DNA from: Cognatishimia sp. MH4019
GTDB lineage: Bacteria; Pseudomonadota; Alphaproteobacteria; Rhodobacterales; Rhodobacteraceae
Length of the DNA stretch: 64,000 nt
Direction: 5' to 3'
Assembly: GCF_020177595.1 (NCBI RefSeq)
Contig: NZ_JAHTBL010000006.1
Coordinates: 124,001 to 188,000 of the forward strand
Part shown: piece after piece, positions 41,933 to 49,389 of the stretch
How the letters are laid out: each line of letters begins with the position of its first letter
Numbering within the stretch: position 1 is the stretch's first letter
The notes under the pieces: generated by a model
What the model was told of the DNA's origin: nothing
Seen by the model: the letters and a program-made list of their open reading frames with translations, nothing else
Databases searched by the model: none
Made by a program: the position numbers and the translations under genes

Positions 41933-43891
41933 TTACGGCGTTCCGTCGCCTTTGCTTTGATTGTTCGGGTGATCGAAGATGTTCGAGACGCCCAGCGACG
42001 CGGCCAACCCGCGCCCGAACGCGTCGGATGTGTCTGTCGGCGGTGCCAGTCCGGCACTTGGTGTGTTTTGCAATCCGACCACTTTGGGCAGTTCCATATC
42101 GAGCGGTTCAGGGTCTGGGATTTGCGCAGCGACCTGAGCGGGCGTCAGGAGACGTCCAAGACGCAGAACTTCGCGGTGCGCCTTCATGAACTGACGCCTT
42201 GTTTTGGCGTGCTGCCGCGCTGCTTCAGCATCGTTGAAGCCAACCGCTTCGATACACTCGACACGGTCGATGAAACGACCATCCATTGTGTAGACGAAGA
42301 TATCGCCGTGCAGGTCTTCTGGATCAAAGCGGACCATCAATTTGCGGCCCGCATGTGCGATCAAATGTTCGCTCCAATAGCGGTTTCCAGCGAGATGAAT
42401 TTCGCCGTTGGTGCGCCGTGCTGTCTTGCCCTCGCCAGCCAAAAGCAGGAATTGTCGCTGAAGCGGGGAAGCGCGGCGCACAACGACGCCAGGACGCTCA
42501 AGGCTTTCCTGAAAGACCTCGGCAAAACTACGCCCTTTGGCCGTTTGCGTGTTGCGGTCTTTGCGCGTGTTGTGGCGCATGATTTCCTGCGCAACGAACT
42601 TACGGAATTCGTCAATCGGAATGGCGCGAGAGCCGTAGTTCTCGGGCTTCGCATCTATCGTGTTTCCGGTAAACGCCCCTTCAAGCGCGGGGTGCCGGCT
42701 GATCCGGTCCACCATATCACGCCACGCGCGCTCAATCGGCTTGGCCTGACCGTGATAAGGCGTCGTATTATGAACCTCGACGTTGAGCTGTGTCAGAACA
42801 CCCTTCGGCTCTTCATCCTTCACCTTGAAGCGGAACCGGTGTTTCATGCCACCAGTGATCCACTTGGACATAAACGCGCGGCCGTTATCGAAGTAAACAT
42901 GGTCTGGAATTCCCCAGCTATCCACCATGTCAGAGATCGCCAAACGGGTCGTTTCCTTGTTCTCGGTCTGTGAGATACGGAAGCTCAGAACCATTCCAGA
43001 GTAGATGTCTTGGAAGCCGATCAGGCATGGCCGACCGATGCTGCCATCATCAAACTTCACAAAGACATCGAAGACGTGACCGTCTGCGTTCACCGCTTCC
43101 ATTGCATGGAATACGCTGCGGTCCCGCGTCTGCGCCGGATAAAGCTGCGCCGCAGCCGATTTGCCTTCGCGCGCCAACTTGATCGCGACAGGCCCGAACT
43201 CAGCATCCAGCCGACGCTTGAGTGTCACCTTCGACGGGATTGGAGCCCATTCATGCGCCTTCGCCGCTTCTTCCATCCGCGCGTAGCAACTGGCAAAGCT
43301 GGGCCCCGCATTGCGCAGATAATCACTGACCAACATATCCCATGCCGCTTGATGGCAGGGCGCCGTCGAAGTGCGGCCTTTGTATTCGGGCAAGAGGGCA
43401 GGCAACCAATCGCTTTTATGAAGGCCGTGAAGCCCTTCAAGCCACCTATAAAGGGTGCGAATGGGTGTCTTCGTTTTGGCCTCGACCAAAGCCCGTGCAG
43501 CACCTTCTGGCATCGTCTGACGCAGCTTTGTGAAGTGCTGAACAACCTTCAGCCTGCGATCGGCTTCCTCGCGCGATGTTCCAGGTGCACTTTGAAAACG
43601 ATGCCAAAGGCTCTCCGAGATCAGCTCGGAACGCTCGTCACGTTCCTCCGACGCCACTTCAGCAATCATGGCATCAGCCACGATCTGGTTGATCACTTCC
43701 GGCGGAAACAGGGTGTAGTGGTATTCCTTGCGGATACCATCTTTACCGCCACCACCGGGAACCTCTCGGCAGCGGTTTTTATCTTCGGTCCAACGGCGAT
43801 CTTCCGCAAACCGGCGCATATTACGGACGGTGCGTGGCAGTGTCGGACAATCAAGTTCGACTATCTCTGATATGGACCACCATTCTTGCAT
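41933..43891 (-). CDS. DDE transposase MuA-like
   Basis: 652 aa. An N-terminal winged helix (WWSISEIVELDCPTLPRTVRNMRRFAE) is followed by end-binding helical domains, then the RNase-H-like core with D270 (VNADGH), D335 (YFDNGRAF) and E387 (AKPIERAW). These fall close to Mu D269, D336 and E392. A beta-barrel and a C-terminal flexible tail that contacts MuB/ClpX follow. It joins the phage ends for integration and replicative transposition. TGATG overlap with the ParB-like gene. Confidence 0.96.
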   Translation of the reverse strand: MQEWWSISEIVELDCPTLPRTVRNMRRFAEDRRWTEDKNRCREVPGGGGKDGIRKEYHYTLFPPEVINQIVADAMIAEVASEERDERSELISESLWHRFQSAPGTSREEADRRLKVVQHFTKLRQTMPEGAARALVEAKTKTPIRTLYRWLEGLHGLHKSDWLPALLPEYKGRTSTAPCHQAAWDMLVSDYLRNAGPSFASCYARMEEAAKAHEWAPIPSKVTLKRRLDAEFGPVAIKLAREGKSAAAQLYPAQTRDRSVFHAMEAVNADGHVFDVFVKFDDGSIGRPCLIGFQDIYSGMVLSFRISQTENKETTRLAISDMVDSWGIPDHVYFDNGRAFMSKWITGGMKHRFRFKVKDEEPKGVLTQLNVEVHNTTPYHGQAKPIERAWRDMVDRISRHPALEGAFTGNTIDAKPENYGSRAIPIDEFRKFVAQEIMRHNTRKDRNTQTAKGRSFAEVFQESLERPGVVVRRASPLQRQFLLLAGEGKTARRTNGEIHLAGNRYWSEHLIAHAGRKLMVRFDPEDLHGDIFVYTMDGRFIDRVECIEAVGFNDAEAARQHAKTRRQFMKAHREVLRLGRLLTPAQVAAQIPDPEPLDMELPKVVGLQNTPSAGLAPPTDTSDAFGRGLAASLGVSNIFDHPNNQSKGDGTP

Positions 43892-44724
43892 CAGGATTCA
43901 GCATCCCGATCCAGTTCATCCAGAAGCGTGCGCAATTCATCCTTATATTCGGCGACAAAATCACGCTTCCAACGCTTCTTCGCCTGCCCCCAAACGGAAA
44001 CCGTTTTCGTGAACCACGCATCGCGCGGCACGGCAGGTTCAGACGGGTCGGCAATATCGCCAACTGCGATCTGCCATTCCTTTACTGACGAGACATCACC
44101 CGATGCGATCCGCGCGGCACACGCATATTGCTGATCTGCTTGCAGTTTCGACAACGCTTTGAGCTGTGCCGCGTTGGACGCAAGAGGCGTGCTTGAGATG
44201 AGCGAAATCGCTTTCGGTTCAAGGCTCTTGACCAGTGCAATAGCGTCCTGAATAGAACGCTGGGAAAGCCCCATCTTTTCGGCGGCGTCTTCCGTGAAAG
44301 TGGCTAAGCGCGAAGTTTGCGTTTTGCCACCTGTATGTTGATTTCCAAGGTCGCCACCCTTCGCGGTTTCAGGGTGCAACTTCTCGTAGACCGACTTACG
44401 CTCAGTTAGAAATATCGCCCGATCAAGCGCTGTCAGTTCGCGCCGGATAAGGTTTTCGTCGATCTCCGCAAGGCGTGCTTCGGCTTCCGACAGCTCAAGA
44501 ATTTTGCATTCCGCTTGGTCTAGGCCAGCGATTGCTAACCCACGGTATCGGTGGGCACCTGCAACCAAAGCAAACTGCCCTTCACCCAACGGGCGCACGA
44601 TAAGAGGCTCCATCAATCCATTCACAAGGATGGATTGCGCGATGGCCTGCGCCCAGTCTTCATCAACAGAACGCAGCCTGTCAGCGACAGTGATACGGGA
44701 CAGCTCAAGTATCTCGATGGTCAA
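43891..44724 (-). CDS. ParB/Spo0J-like nuclease-domain protein
   Basis: 277 aa. The N-terminal ParB core is clear (LSRITVADRLRSVDEDWAQAIAQSILVNGLMEPLIVRPLGEGQFALVAGAHRYRGLAIAG, with the GAHRYR box that binds CTP in ParB). A central HTH follows (EDAAEKMGLSQRSIQDAIALV). No ParA partner is nearby. It lies directly upstream of MuA, a position where Mu has ner. It may bind phage sites and regulate early transcription or end pairing. Confidence 0.88.
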   Translation of the reverse strand: MTIEILELSRITVADRLRSVDEDWAQAIAQSILVNGLMEPLIVRPLGEGQFALVAGAHRYRGLAIAGLDQAECKILELSEAEARLAEIDENLIRRELTALDRAIFLTERKSVYEKLHPETAKGGDLGNQHTGGKTQTSRLATFTEDAAEKMGLSQRSIQDAIALVKSLEPKAISLISSTPLASNAAQLKALSKLQADQQYACAARIASGDVSSVKEWQIAVGDIADPSEPAVPRDAWFTKTVSVWGQAKKRWKRDFVAEYKDELRTLLDELDRDAES

Positions 44725-45128
44725 TTTTTCGCCCCCAGATCAATGTGATCGCCAAAGGCGGCAGCGGCGTTGAACTCGGCAACTTCCTTTTGAAGAGCAC
44801 GCGCCCTCTTACTTAGGCTGTCTTTGATAGTTTTTCGTGCATTTTCCTCGCGCCGCGCCGCTCTGAAATCGTCCCGGGGTAGGACCCGACGGCTTTCTTT
44901 ACCGTTATCCGGCGGATCAATGGGACCCTTTCCAGTGAGAACCCAAGTCAGGTTCAATTGCAAAAATGCGCATATGGATATCAGGTTTTGGTAGCTTGGT
45001 TCGCTCCGTTCGTTCAGCCAGTTATTGTAAGTGGATGGTCTTACACCGAGAGCTTCCGAGAGCATCGCCTCTGAATAGCCTTGCAACTTCATTTCAGTGC
45101 GAATTCGCTCACCAAAACCCAGCTTCAT
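44721..45128 (-). CDS. XRE-type HTH early regulator
   Basis: 135 aa from MKLGFGERIRTEMKLQGYSE. The XRE HTH (about 5-65) shares a pattern with the repressor HTH: G(K/E)R-R then GxSE, N-WLN-R-EP and NL-C. The C-terminal half is a charged coiled coil (DFRAARREENARKTIKDSLSKRARALQKEVAEF). It probably binds repressor-type operators as a Cro/Ner-like factor. ATGA overlaps on both sides. Confidence 0.82.
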   Translation of the reverse strand: MKLGFGERIRTEMKLQGYSEAMLSEALGVRPSTYNNWLNERSEPSYQNLISICAFLQLNLTWVLTGKGPIDPPDNGKESRRVLPRDDFRAARREENARKTIKDSLSKRARALQKEVAEFNAAAAFGDHIDLGAKN

Positions 45129-45460
45129 CTGAACGCCTCCCCAAGCCAAAGCATCCCAAAAATCATCACGAACAGGCAGATCGCGCCGATCACGTCGCCG
45201 ATCCAGCTATCACCCAGACGCACAAGCAGCCGCCACGCACGCGCAAGCATCAGTCGGCAGGAAGAGGAAACCGTTGATGCTTGCACGCGGCCTTGCGGCG
45301 CTTCCGCGAGTGGCGGCTCGAAATCAGGAAAAGCCCCAGAGGGCCGAGCAGGACCCTCTGGGAAGGTGGCTCGGCTGTGATCTCCAAGAGGCGAGGAGAT
45401 GGGACAGTCAGCCGAGCTGGCAATGACGGGGTCTGTCGGTGCGCGCATCATGCTGCCCAC
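45125..45460 (-). CDS. Small early membrane protein, 111 aa
   Basis: The first 65 residues are proline/serine/alanine-rich and low in complexity. A C-terminal amphipathic then hydrophobic segment (MLARAWRLLVRLGDSWIGDVIGAICLFVMIFGMLWL) predicts one membrane helix. Its DNA contains two hairpins (45335-45417), so the N-terminal protein sequence may be shaped by RNA structure; the functional start could lie closer to the helix. Overlaps the upstream gene by 13 bp. Confidence 0.5.
   Translation of the reverse strand: MGSMMRAPTDPVIASSADCPISSPLGDHSRATFPEGPARPSGAFPDFEPPLAEAPQGRVQASTVSSSCRLMLARAWRLLVRLGDSWIGDVIGAICLFVMIFGMLWLGEAFR
45335..45417. repeat. Two strong hairpins inside early operon
   Basis: CCCAGAGGG (45335-45343) pairs with CCCTCTGGG (45354-45362), 9 bp with a 10-nt loop. 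Seven bases later GCTCGGCTG (45369-45377) pairs with CAGCCGAGC (45409-45417), enclosing an inner stem ATCTCC/GGAGAT (45380-45385, 45395-45400). All stems are perfect. Not followed by a U-tract, so simple termination is unlikely. Confidence 0.65.
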
Positions 45461-45723
45461 CGCTTGAATTCTTCGGCCTGTCGCAAAAGTTCGCGGTGAT
45501 AGTTTTCAAGAACCACATCGCGCCCCGCATAATCGATCAACTTATTCAGCCGATCCTTACTAACGGGTCCACCGTTCAGCCCAAACATACAGCGGCGCGC
45601 AGCTTCGGATGGAACACCACTTTCGCGGCACCAAGCCTCTAATGTGATCGTCCGATTACGCAACGCTGACATGATCGCGCTATAAAGCGCCTGTCCGGGT
45701 AGTGGGGTTGGATATGAAGACAT
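45448..45723 (-). CDS. First early gene, small DNA-binding-like protein (Ner/Cro position)
   Basis: 91 aa. LEAWCRESGVPSEAARRCMFGLNGGPVSKDRLNKLIDYAG has helix-turn-helix character and a C-terminal amphipathic helix (ENYHRELLRQAEEFKRW). It is the first gene transcribed leftwards from the control region and faces the repressor, as Ner does in Mu. No family name is certain. Confidence 0.65.
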   Translation of the reverse strand: MSSYPTPLPGQALYSAIMSALRNRTITLEAWCRESGVPSEAARRCMFGLNGGPVSKDRLNKLIDYAGRDVVLENYHRELLRQAEEFKRWAA

Positions 45724-45752
45724 TGCTCGCGCTCCAATATTCTTAGTTTTCT

Positions 45753-45794
45753 TTGTCTAACAACATTAGTTTATGTGTCAACTAATAATATTAT
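45753..45794. promoter_or_regulatory. Operator/promoter region between repressor and early operon
   Basis: The AT-rich spacer 45724-45848 contains ATTAGTT (45765-45771) inverted as AACTAAT (45780-45786) with an 8-nt gap, TTAG/CTAA around 45753-45760, and the palindrome ATAATATTAT (45785-45794). It separates the divergent repressor and early operon and is far less GC-rich than its surroundings. Likely repressor operators overlapping two promoters. Confidence 0.6.
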
Positions 45795-45848
45795 CAACTT
45801 GCGCATGTTTTGTATTCTCGAATCGGATTAAGCCTGCGATGAGGGGGT

Positions 45849-46514
45849 ATGAAAGGTGCTGGAAAACGGATGAGAGCGGCTCTTGAGGCTCGTGGCTTCA
45901 GCGAAGACGCTGTTGCCAAGCGCCTTAATATCAAGAAGAACCGGCTTAATCACTGGCTCAACGACAGGGCAGAGCCGAGATTTGAAAACCTTCTGGCATT
46001 CTGTGAGATTGTAGGTGTCGGAGTTGATGAAATAATTCGGCGAACGGACGACAGCCCGCTTAATTTGAACCTTGATCCAGCGGACAATGAGTTCGTGAAA
46101 ATCAATGTCTATGACGTAGATTTAGCTGCGGGTGATGGGCGGGCAGTGACCAGCGAAGAACCCATTGATCAGCTCGCGTTTCGCTCGGTATGGCTGGATC
46201 GCACTGGCATCAATCCGGCGCATGCATCAATCGTTCGTGTTTCGGGCGATAGCATGGAACCGACACTTGCGGGCGGTGGCATCGTGATGATTGATCATCG
46301 TGACAAAACACCGATTTCCAAGTCCTATATCTTTGCCGTCCGCAGGGGGACCGAAGTTGCCGTAAAACGCGTTGAGCGAGACCCGGAAAATAAAGCGATC
46401 TTGCTTCACAGTGACAACGTCGATGTTCCGACCAAAGTGCTACCTACCACTGAGCTTGAGGACTTTGAGATCATCGGCCGCGTCGTGTGGTCCGCACGCA
46501 CTTGGCCCAGTTAA
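45849..46514 (+). CDS. CI/LexA-type phage repressor (XRE HTH + S24 peptidase)
   Basis: 221 aa, the only prophage gene on the plus strand. N-terminal XRE HTH (about 6-65), then a linker with Ala-Gly (LAAGDG, 93-98) like a LexA/CI cleavage site, then an S24 domain with Ser135 (SGDSMEPTL) and Lys173 (VAVKRV). An SOS-type autocleavage and hence induction by DNA damage is suggested. This differs from Mu c, which lacks the S24 domain. It starts 60 bp after the operator cluster. Confidence 0.92.
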   Translation: MKGAGKRMRAALEARGFSEDAVAKRLNIKKNRLNHWLNDRAEPRFENLLAFCEIVGVGVDEIIRRTDDSPLNLNLDPADNEFVKINVYDVDLAAGDGRAVTSEEPIDQLAFRSVWLDRTGINPAHASIVRVSGDSMEPTLAGGGIVMIDHRDKTPISKSYIFAVRRGTEVAVKRVERDPENKAILLHSDNVDVPTKVLPTTELEDFEIIGRVVWSARTWPS

Positions 46515-46760
46515 TTTACGTCCTAACTCACGGATGTTCGGAAGCCGATCGCATGCCCCGCAAACCTTTGAAAGCAAATTACTTTAACCGTTTCTAACGA
46601 TAGCATGACGAGTAGGGCGCATTTGTCCCTACTTTGGTCGGATTAGCTTTCAAAGCTGGTATGGTTTATCCTGTAATCCGCAGGCATCGAAAGCTTTGCA
46701 AAAAAGAGGTTTGAAGAGTTTTTGAAAAGTATTCGAAGAGTTTTCGAGACCCACACCGAC
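46515..46760. other. Non-coding right-end spacer, no gene seen
   Basis: Between the repressor stop and the transposase site array. AT-richer than the flanks, with short repeats such as GAAGAGTTTTTGAAAAG/GAAGAGTTTTCGAG near 46706-46748 and CTTTGAAAGC-like motifs. In Mu the corresponding zone binds IHF and MuA; here nothing decisive was found. Confidence 0.5.
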
Positions 46761-46780
46761 GTGCCAATCCAAGTGAACCA
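46761..46780 (-). promoter_or_regulatory. Transposase end-binding site (internal, copy A)
   Basis: GTGCCAATCCAAGTGAACCA, identical over 20 bp to 46802-46821 (41 bp apart) and related to the terminal site at 46916-46934. Typical of MuA-type end arrays. Confidence 0.75.
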
Positions 46781-46801
46781 AACGGCCATTCTGCTTGCTC
46801 T

Positions 46802-46821
46802 GTGCCAATCCAAGTGAACCA
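46802..46821 (-). promoter_or_regulatory. Transposase end-binding site (internal, copy B)
   Basis: Identical 20-bp copy of the site at 46761-46780. Confidence 0.75.
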
Positions 46822-46915
46822 TCAAATTCCAGCTCACGCTGACACCGCCCGCCGATTTGCCCTTATTTTCAGGCCTTTCCGCACAATCCCACTTAAAACC
46901 GGATTATCCCGTCAG

Positions 46916-46934
46916 ATTGTCAATCCATGTGATC
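46916..46934 (-). promoter_or_regulatory. Terminal transposase site at right junction
   Basis: ATTGTCAATCCATGTGATC with following C: matches the internal sites as TG(Y)CAATCCA(W)GTGA(W)CC, and is the inverted counterpart of the left-end site 9474-9493. Confidence 0.7.
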
Positions 46935-47667
46935 CGTAACAGTCGGCGTCCTTGCGCAAGGCGATAACGCCCGCGGCGATTTTCAGAGCGATATTGGCCA
47001 GAAGCGTGACGAGGGCGATCAGCACGAGGGTGGCGAAGGTCAGAACGGGGGCTGTCGCGAAGAGGGCCGTTGCGATACCCAGACCGGCGGCGATTTTGAA
47101 AAGCGGGAAGCGCGATTGCCATGTGCGGCAGCTTTCCTCGGCTCGGACGCGGGTTTCGGCCTGATGGGTGAGGGCTGCAACTTCGTGCACGGCGAGCACA
47201 TTTTGCAGGGCGTCTTCATCAGCGAGCACCATCGGCAGATCGGCGAGCGCTTCGGGCAAATGGCGGCGCGTACGCTCCATCGCTTCGGCGCGGTCGGTGG
47301 CGAGCCAGAGCGTGTGATCAAGATCGCGCACCGGCAGCAGACCCAGCTTGAGGCAGCGCGCGGCGCCAATCAGAGCGATGCTGTCGGCGCAAGGGTGCAG
47401 GTCTTCGGCGGCGACGGTGCTGGTGTTGTGGATCGCTTCGCGTGCGGCTTGCAAGGCAGCGGGCGCGACCATGCGGCGGGCGCGCAGGATATGCCACAGC
47501 GGGACATCTTGCCGGCGTTGCAGGGCGCGGGCGTGAAAGAGGTCTTGCGGGCTGATCTGGTCACGCTCAAGCAGCAACGTGCCAAGGGAGCGGTGCAAAG
47601 GTGCACGGCTGGGGACCGCTGGAGGCGGTGTCGGGACGAGCCTGAGAGCCGGGCGGGGCTGGGCCAC
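46931..47667 (-). pseudogene. 5' half of family-2 glycosyltransferase gene split by prophage
   Basis: Starts at GTG 47667 with AAGGAA upstream. Encodes an MshEN/GspE_N-like domain (about 30-160: LGTLLLERDQISPQDLFHARALQRRQDVPLWHILRARRMV and the following helices) and two membrane helices (FKIAAGLGIATALFATAPVL and LIALVTLLANIALKIAAGV). The frame continues a few codons into phage DNA and stops. The catalytic half is at 8145-9474. Upstream is a CtrA-type cluster. Confidence 0.87.
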
Positions 47668-47711
47668 GTTGAGTTCCTTTCGCTACCAAGATCAGGGGTA
47701 GCGAGGGACAG

Positions 47712-47748
47712 TTAACGGGCGGTTAAGTTAAGGTTAACAGGGGGTTAA
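47712..47748. promoter_or_regulatory. CtrA-type TTAA-N7-TTAA cluster
   Basis: TTAA at 47712, 47723, 47734 and 47745, exactly 11 bp apart, giving three chained TTAA-N7-TTAA sites, plus one at 47728. This is the CtrA recognition pattern of alphaproteobacteria. It lies 45-81 bp before the GTG of the split glycosyltransferase. The remaining spacer to 48003 shows no gene. Confidence 0.72.
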
Positions 47749-48003
47749 TTCTGAAAGGGCTGTTTTTGGAGACCCGGATCGGGGTCCGGGGCGTGGAGTG
47801 TGGGATTAGCCGTTTGAGGTTTAATCCGAGGTTTTTGATCTTGAGAGAGGTGTTGGACGTCCGACACCTAGAAGCGGAGGAGCGAAATCTTCACCCCCCG
47901 CCTGAAGATCAATCGAGCAACGCGCAGTGAGGGTCAGACCAGCCACTTCCGTGTGGCAGGTCTGCAGTTTTGACGTTTTGATGCGTGAAAGCTCTTTGAG
48001 GGC

Positions 48004-49209
48004 TTATTGCGCAGCGACCGAAACCTCGGTCTCATCGGCTTCACCGAAGCCCTTGGGAACGGGCAGATCGGGCAGGCCAGCGGCTCGTTTTTGCAAGGCA
48101 CGTCCGATGACCACACGGCTGATTTCTGTGGTGCCGTCCACGATGCGCAGCATTTGAGCGAGGCGTGACAGACGGTCCAGCCCGTAAGGTTGCAACAGCC
48201 CCATGCCACCAAGCACCTGCGTGCAGGTATTGGCCGCCTTTACGGCTGCATCCGGCACGAAGCGTTTCGCATGCGCCGCCATCAGCGGGCCTTCGGGCGT
48301 GCCAAGCGCCTCGGCCGCTTTGCGATAGAGCAGGCGGGACGCTTCAAGATCTGTTGCGACCTCGCCCAGCATCCATTGAATGCCATCCAGATCGAGGTTC
48401 TTTCCACCGAACATCTTGCGGTTTTTGGAATAGGACAGCGCCGTATCCAGCGCCGCCTGCATCAAGCCGCAGCAGCCCGATGCGATGGACACGCGCGCGA
48501 TGTCGATGGCCATAAGCGAGCCCTGCAATCCTTGCCCCACCGGAAGGATGATATTGTCTTCGCTGACCACGACCTTATCGAGATACATTTCGGACATCGG
48601 CAGGAAGTTGTAGGACGGCGTGTCATAGAGCGGACCAAAGCTGATCCCCGGTGCATCTGCGGGAATCGCGATCATCGCCATATCTTTGTGACCGGGTGCA
48701 TCGCTGGTCTTGACCACCGTGAAATAGATATCGGCTTCGGTTGCCAGGCTGACCCAAGCTTTCGACCCGCTGATCGTCCAGGTGCCGTCGCCATTGATCG
48801 TGGCGCGGGTATACATTTTCATCGGGTCCGATCCTGACTGTGGCTCTGTCAGGGCAAAATTCGCCAGCTTGCGCCCCGAGGTCAGATCGTGCGCCCATTT
48901 TTCCTTGAAAGCGTCAGTGCCATAGCCGCAGCCTGCATAGGTGCAGATGTTGTGCATCGAGAGGGCGAAAGCGTAGGCCCCGTCGCCAAGGCCCAGCTGT
49001 TCGTAGACCTGTATGCCTTCGGACAGGGGAAGGCCTTGGCCGCCCCACGCTTCGGGGGCGTAGAGACCTGTCAGCCCCGCAGCACCCGCCGCGTCAGAGG
49101 CGTCGCGCGGCCATGTCTTTGCAGCATTCCAGCGATCGACATTGGGAGCGATGATCTGCGTGGCATGATCATGGGCGGCGGTGAGGATCGTCTTGAGCTT
49201 TTCTGACAT
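48004..49209 (-). CDS. Acyl-CoA dehydrogenase family protein
   Basis: 401 aa from MSEKLKTILTAAHDHA. FAD-linked oxidation of an acyl-CoA. Segments: GLTGLYAPEAWGGQGL, FALTEPQSGSDP (substrate/FAD loop), WTISGSKAWVS, and the C-terminal LGGMGLLQPYGLDRLSRLAQMLRIVDGTTEISRVVIGRAL. The position normally holding the catalytic glutamate (YEGT) reads VDGT, so aspartate replaces it, and the alternative glutamate of isovaleryl-type enzymes is also absent. Substrate unknown. Neighbour of an AraC regulator on the same strand, 180 bp apart. Confidence 0.88.
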   Translation of the reverse strand: MSEKLKTILTAAHDHATQIIAPNVDRWNAAKTWPRDASDAAGAAGLTGLYAPEAWGGQGLPLSEGIQVYEQLGLGDGAYAFALSMHNICTYAGCGYGTDAFKEKWAHDLTSGRKLANFALTEPQSGSDPMKMYTRATINGDGTWTISGSKAWVSLATEADIYFTVVKTSDAPGHKDMAMIAIPADAPGISFGPLYDTPSYNFLPMSEMYLDKVVVSEDNIILPVGQGLQGSLMAIDIARVSIASGCCGLMQAALDTALSYSKNRKMFGGKNLDLDGIQWMLGEVATDLEASRLLYRKAAEALGTPEGPLMAAHAKRFVPDAAVKAANTCTQVLGGMGLLQPYGLDRLSRLAQMLRIVDGTTEISRVVIGRALQKRAAGLPDLPVPKGFGEADETEVSVAAQ

Positions 49210-49389
49210 GCGCGTTGTCCTTCTGATAAGCGGGCACTGTCGCATTTCGCCGTTCGCGGGGAATGTATCGCAAAGCGCGAGATATGCGTCGCTACAGGTT
49301 TGAAGTGATGTTTCTTTGGACAGACTAGCGTTCAGGTCTGGGCTGCTCTATCTCGCGAGGTGACAGTTTATTGTCGAAAAGTGACAAAA

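Larger units (their letters stand above)
9479..46930. mobile_element. Mu-like transposable prophage with P2-type contractile tail
   Basis: About 37.45 kb, the size class of Mu. All genes except the repressor lie on the minus strand in the order immunity, transposition (MuA, MuB), DUF3164, GemA, Mor, lysis, packaging, head, tail, modification, tail. Head and replication genes are Mu-type, while V, W, J, I, FI, FII, E, T, U, X and D are P2-type, so it is a mosaic myovirus. Its ends carry matching sites (CAC, W, TGG, W, TTG, W, CAA) and the phage interrupts a host glycosyltransferase gene. All expected modules are present with no visible frameshift, so it could be functional. Confidence 0.95.

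Noticed and set aside
9470-46940. A perfect 5-bp target duplication at the prophage ends
   Set aside because: All symmetric and TG/CA-based boundary choices were compared by eye; none gives a perfect 5-mer. Only GATC is shared.
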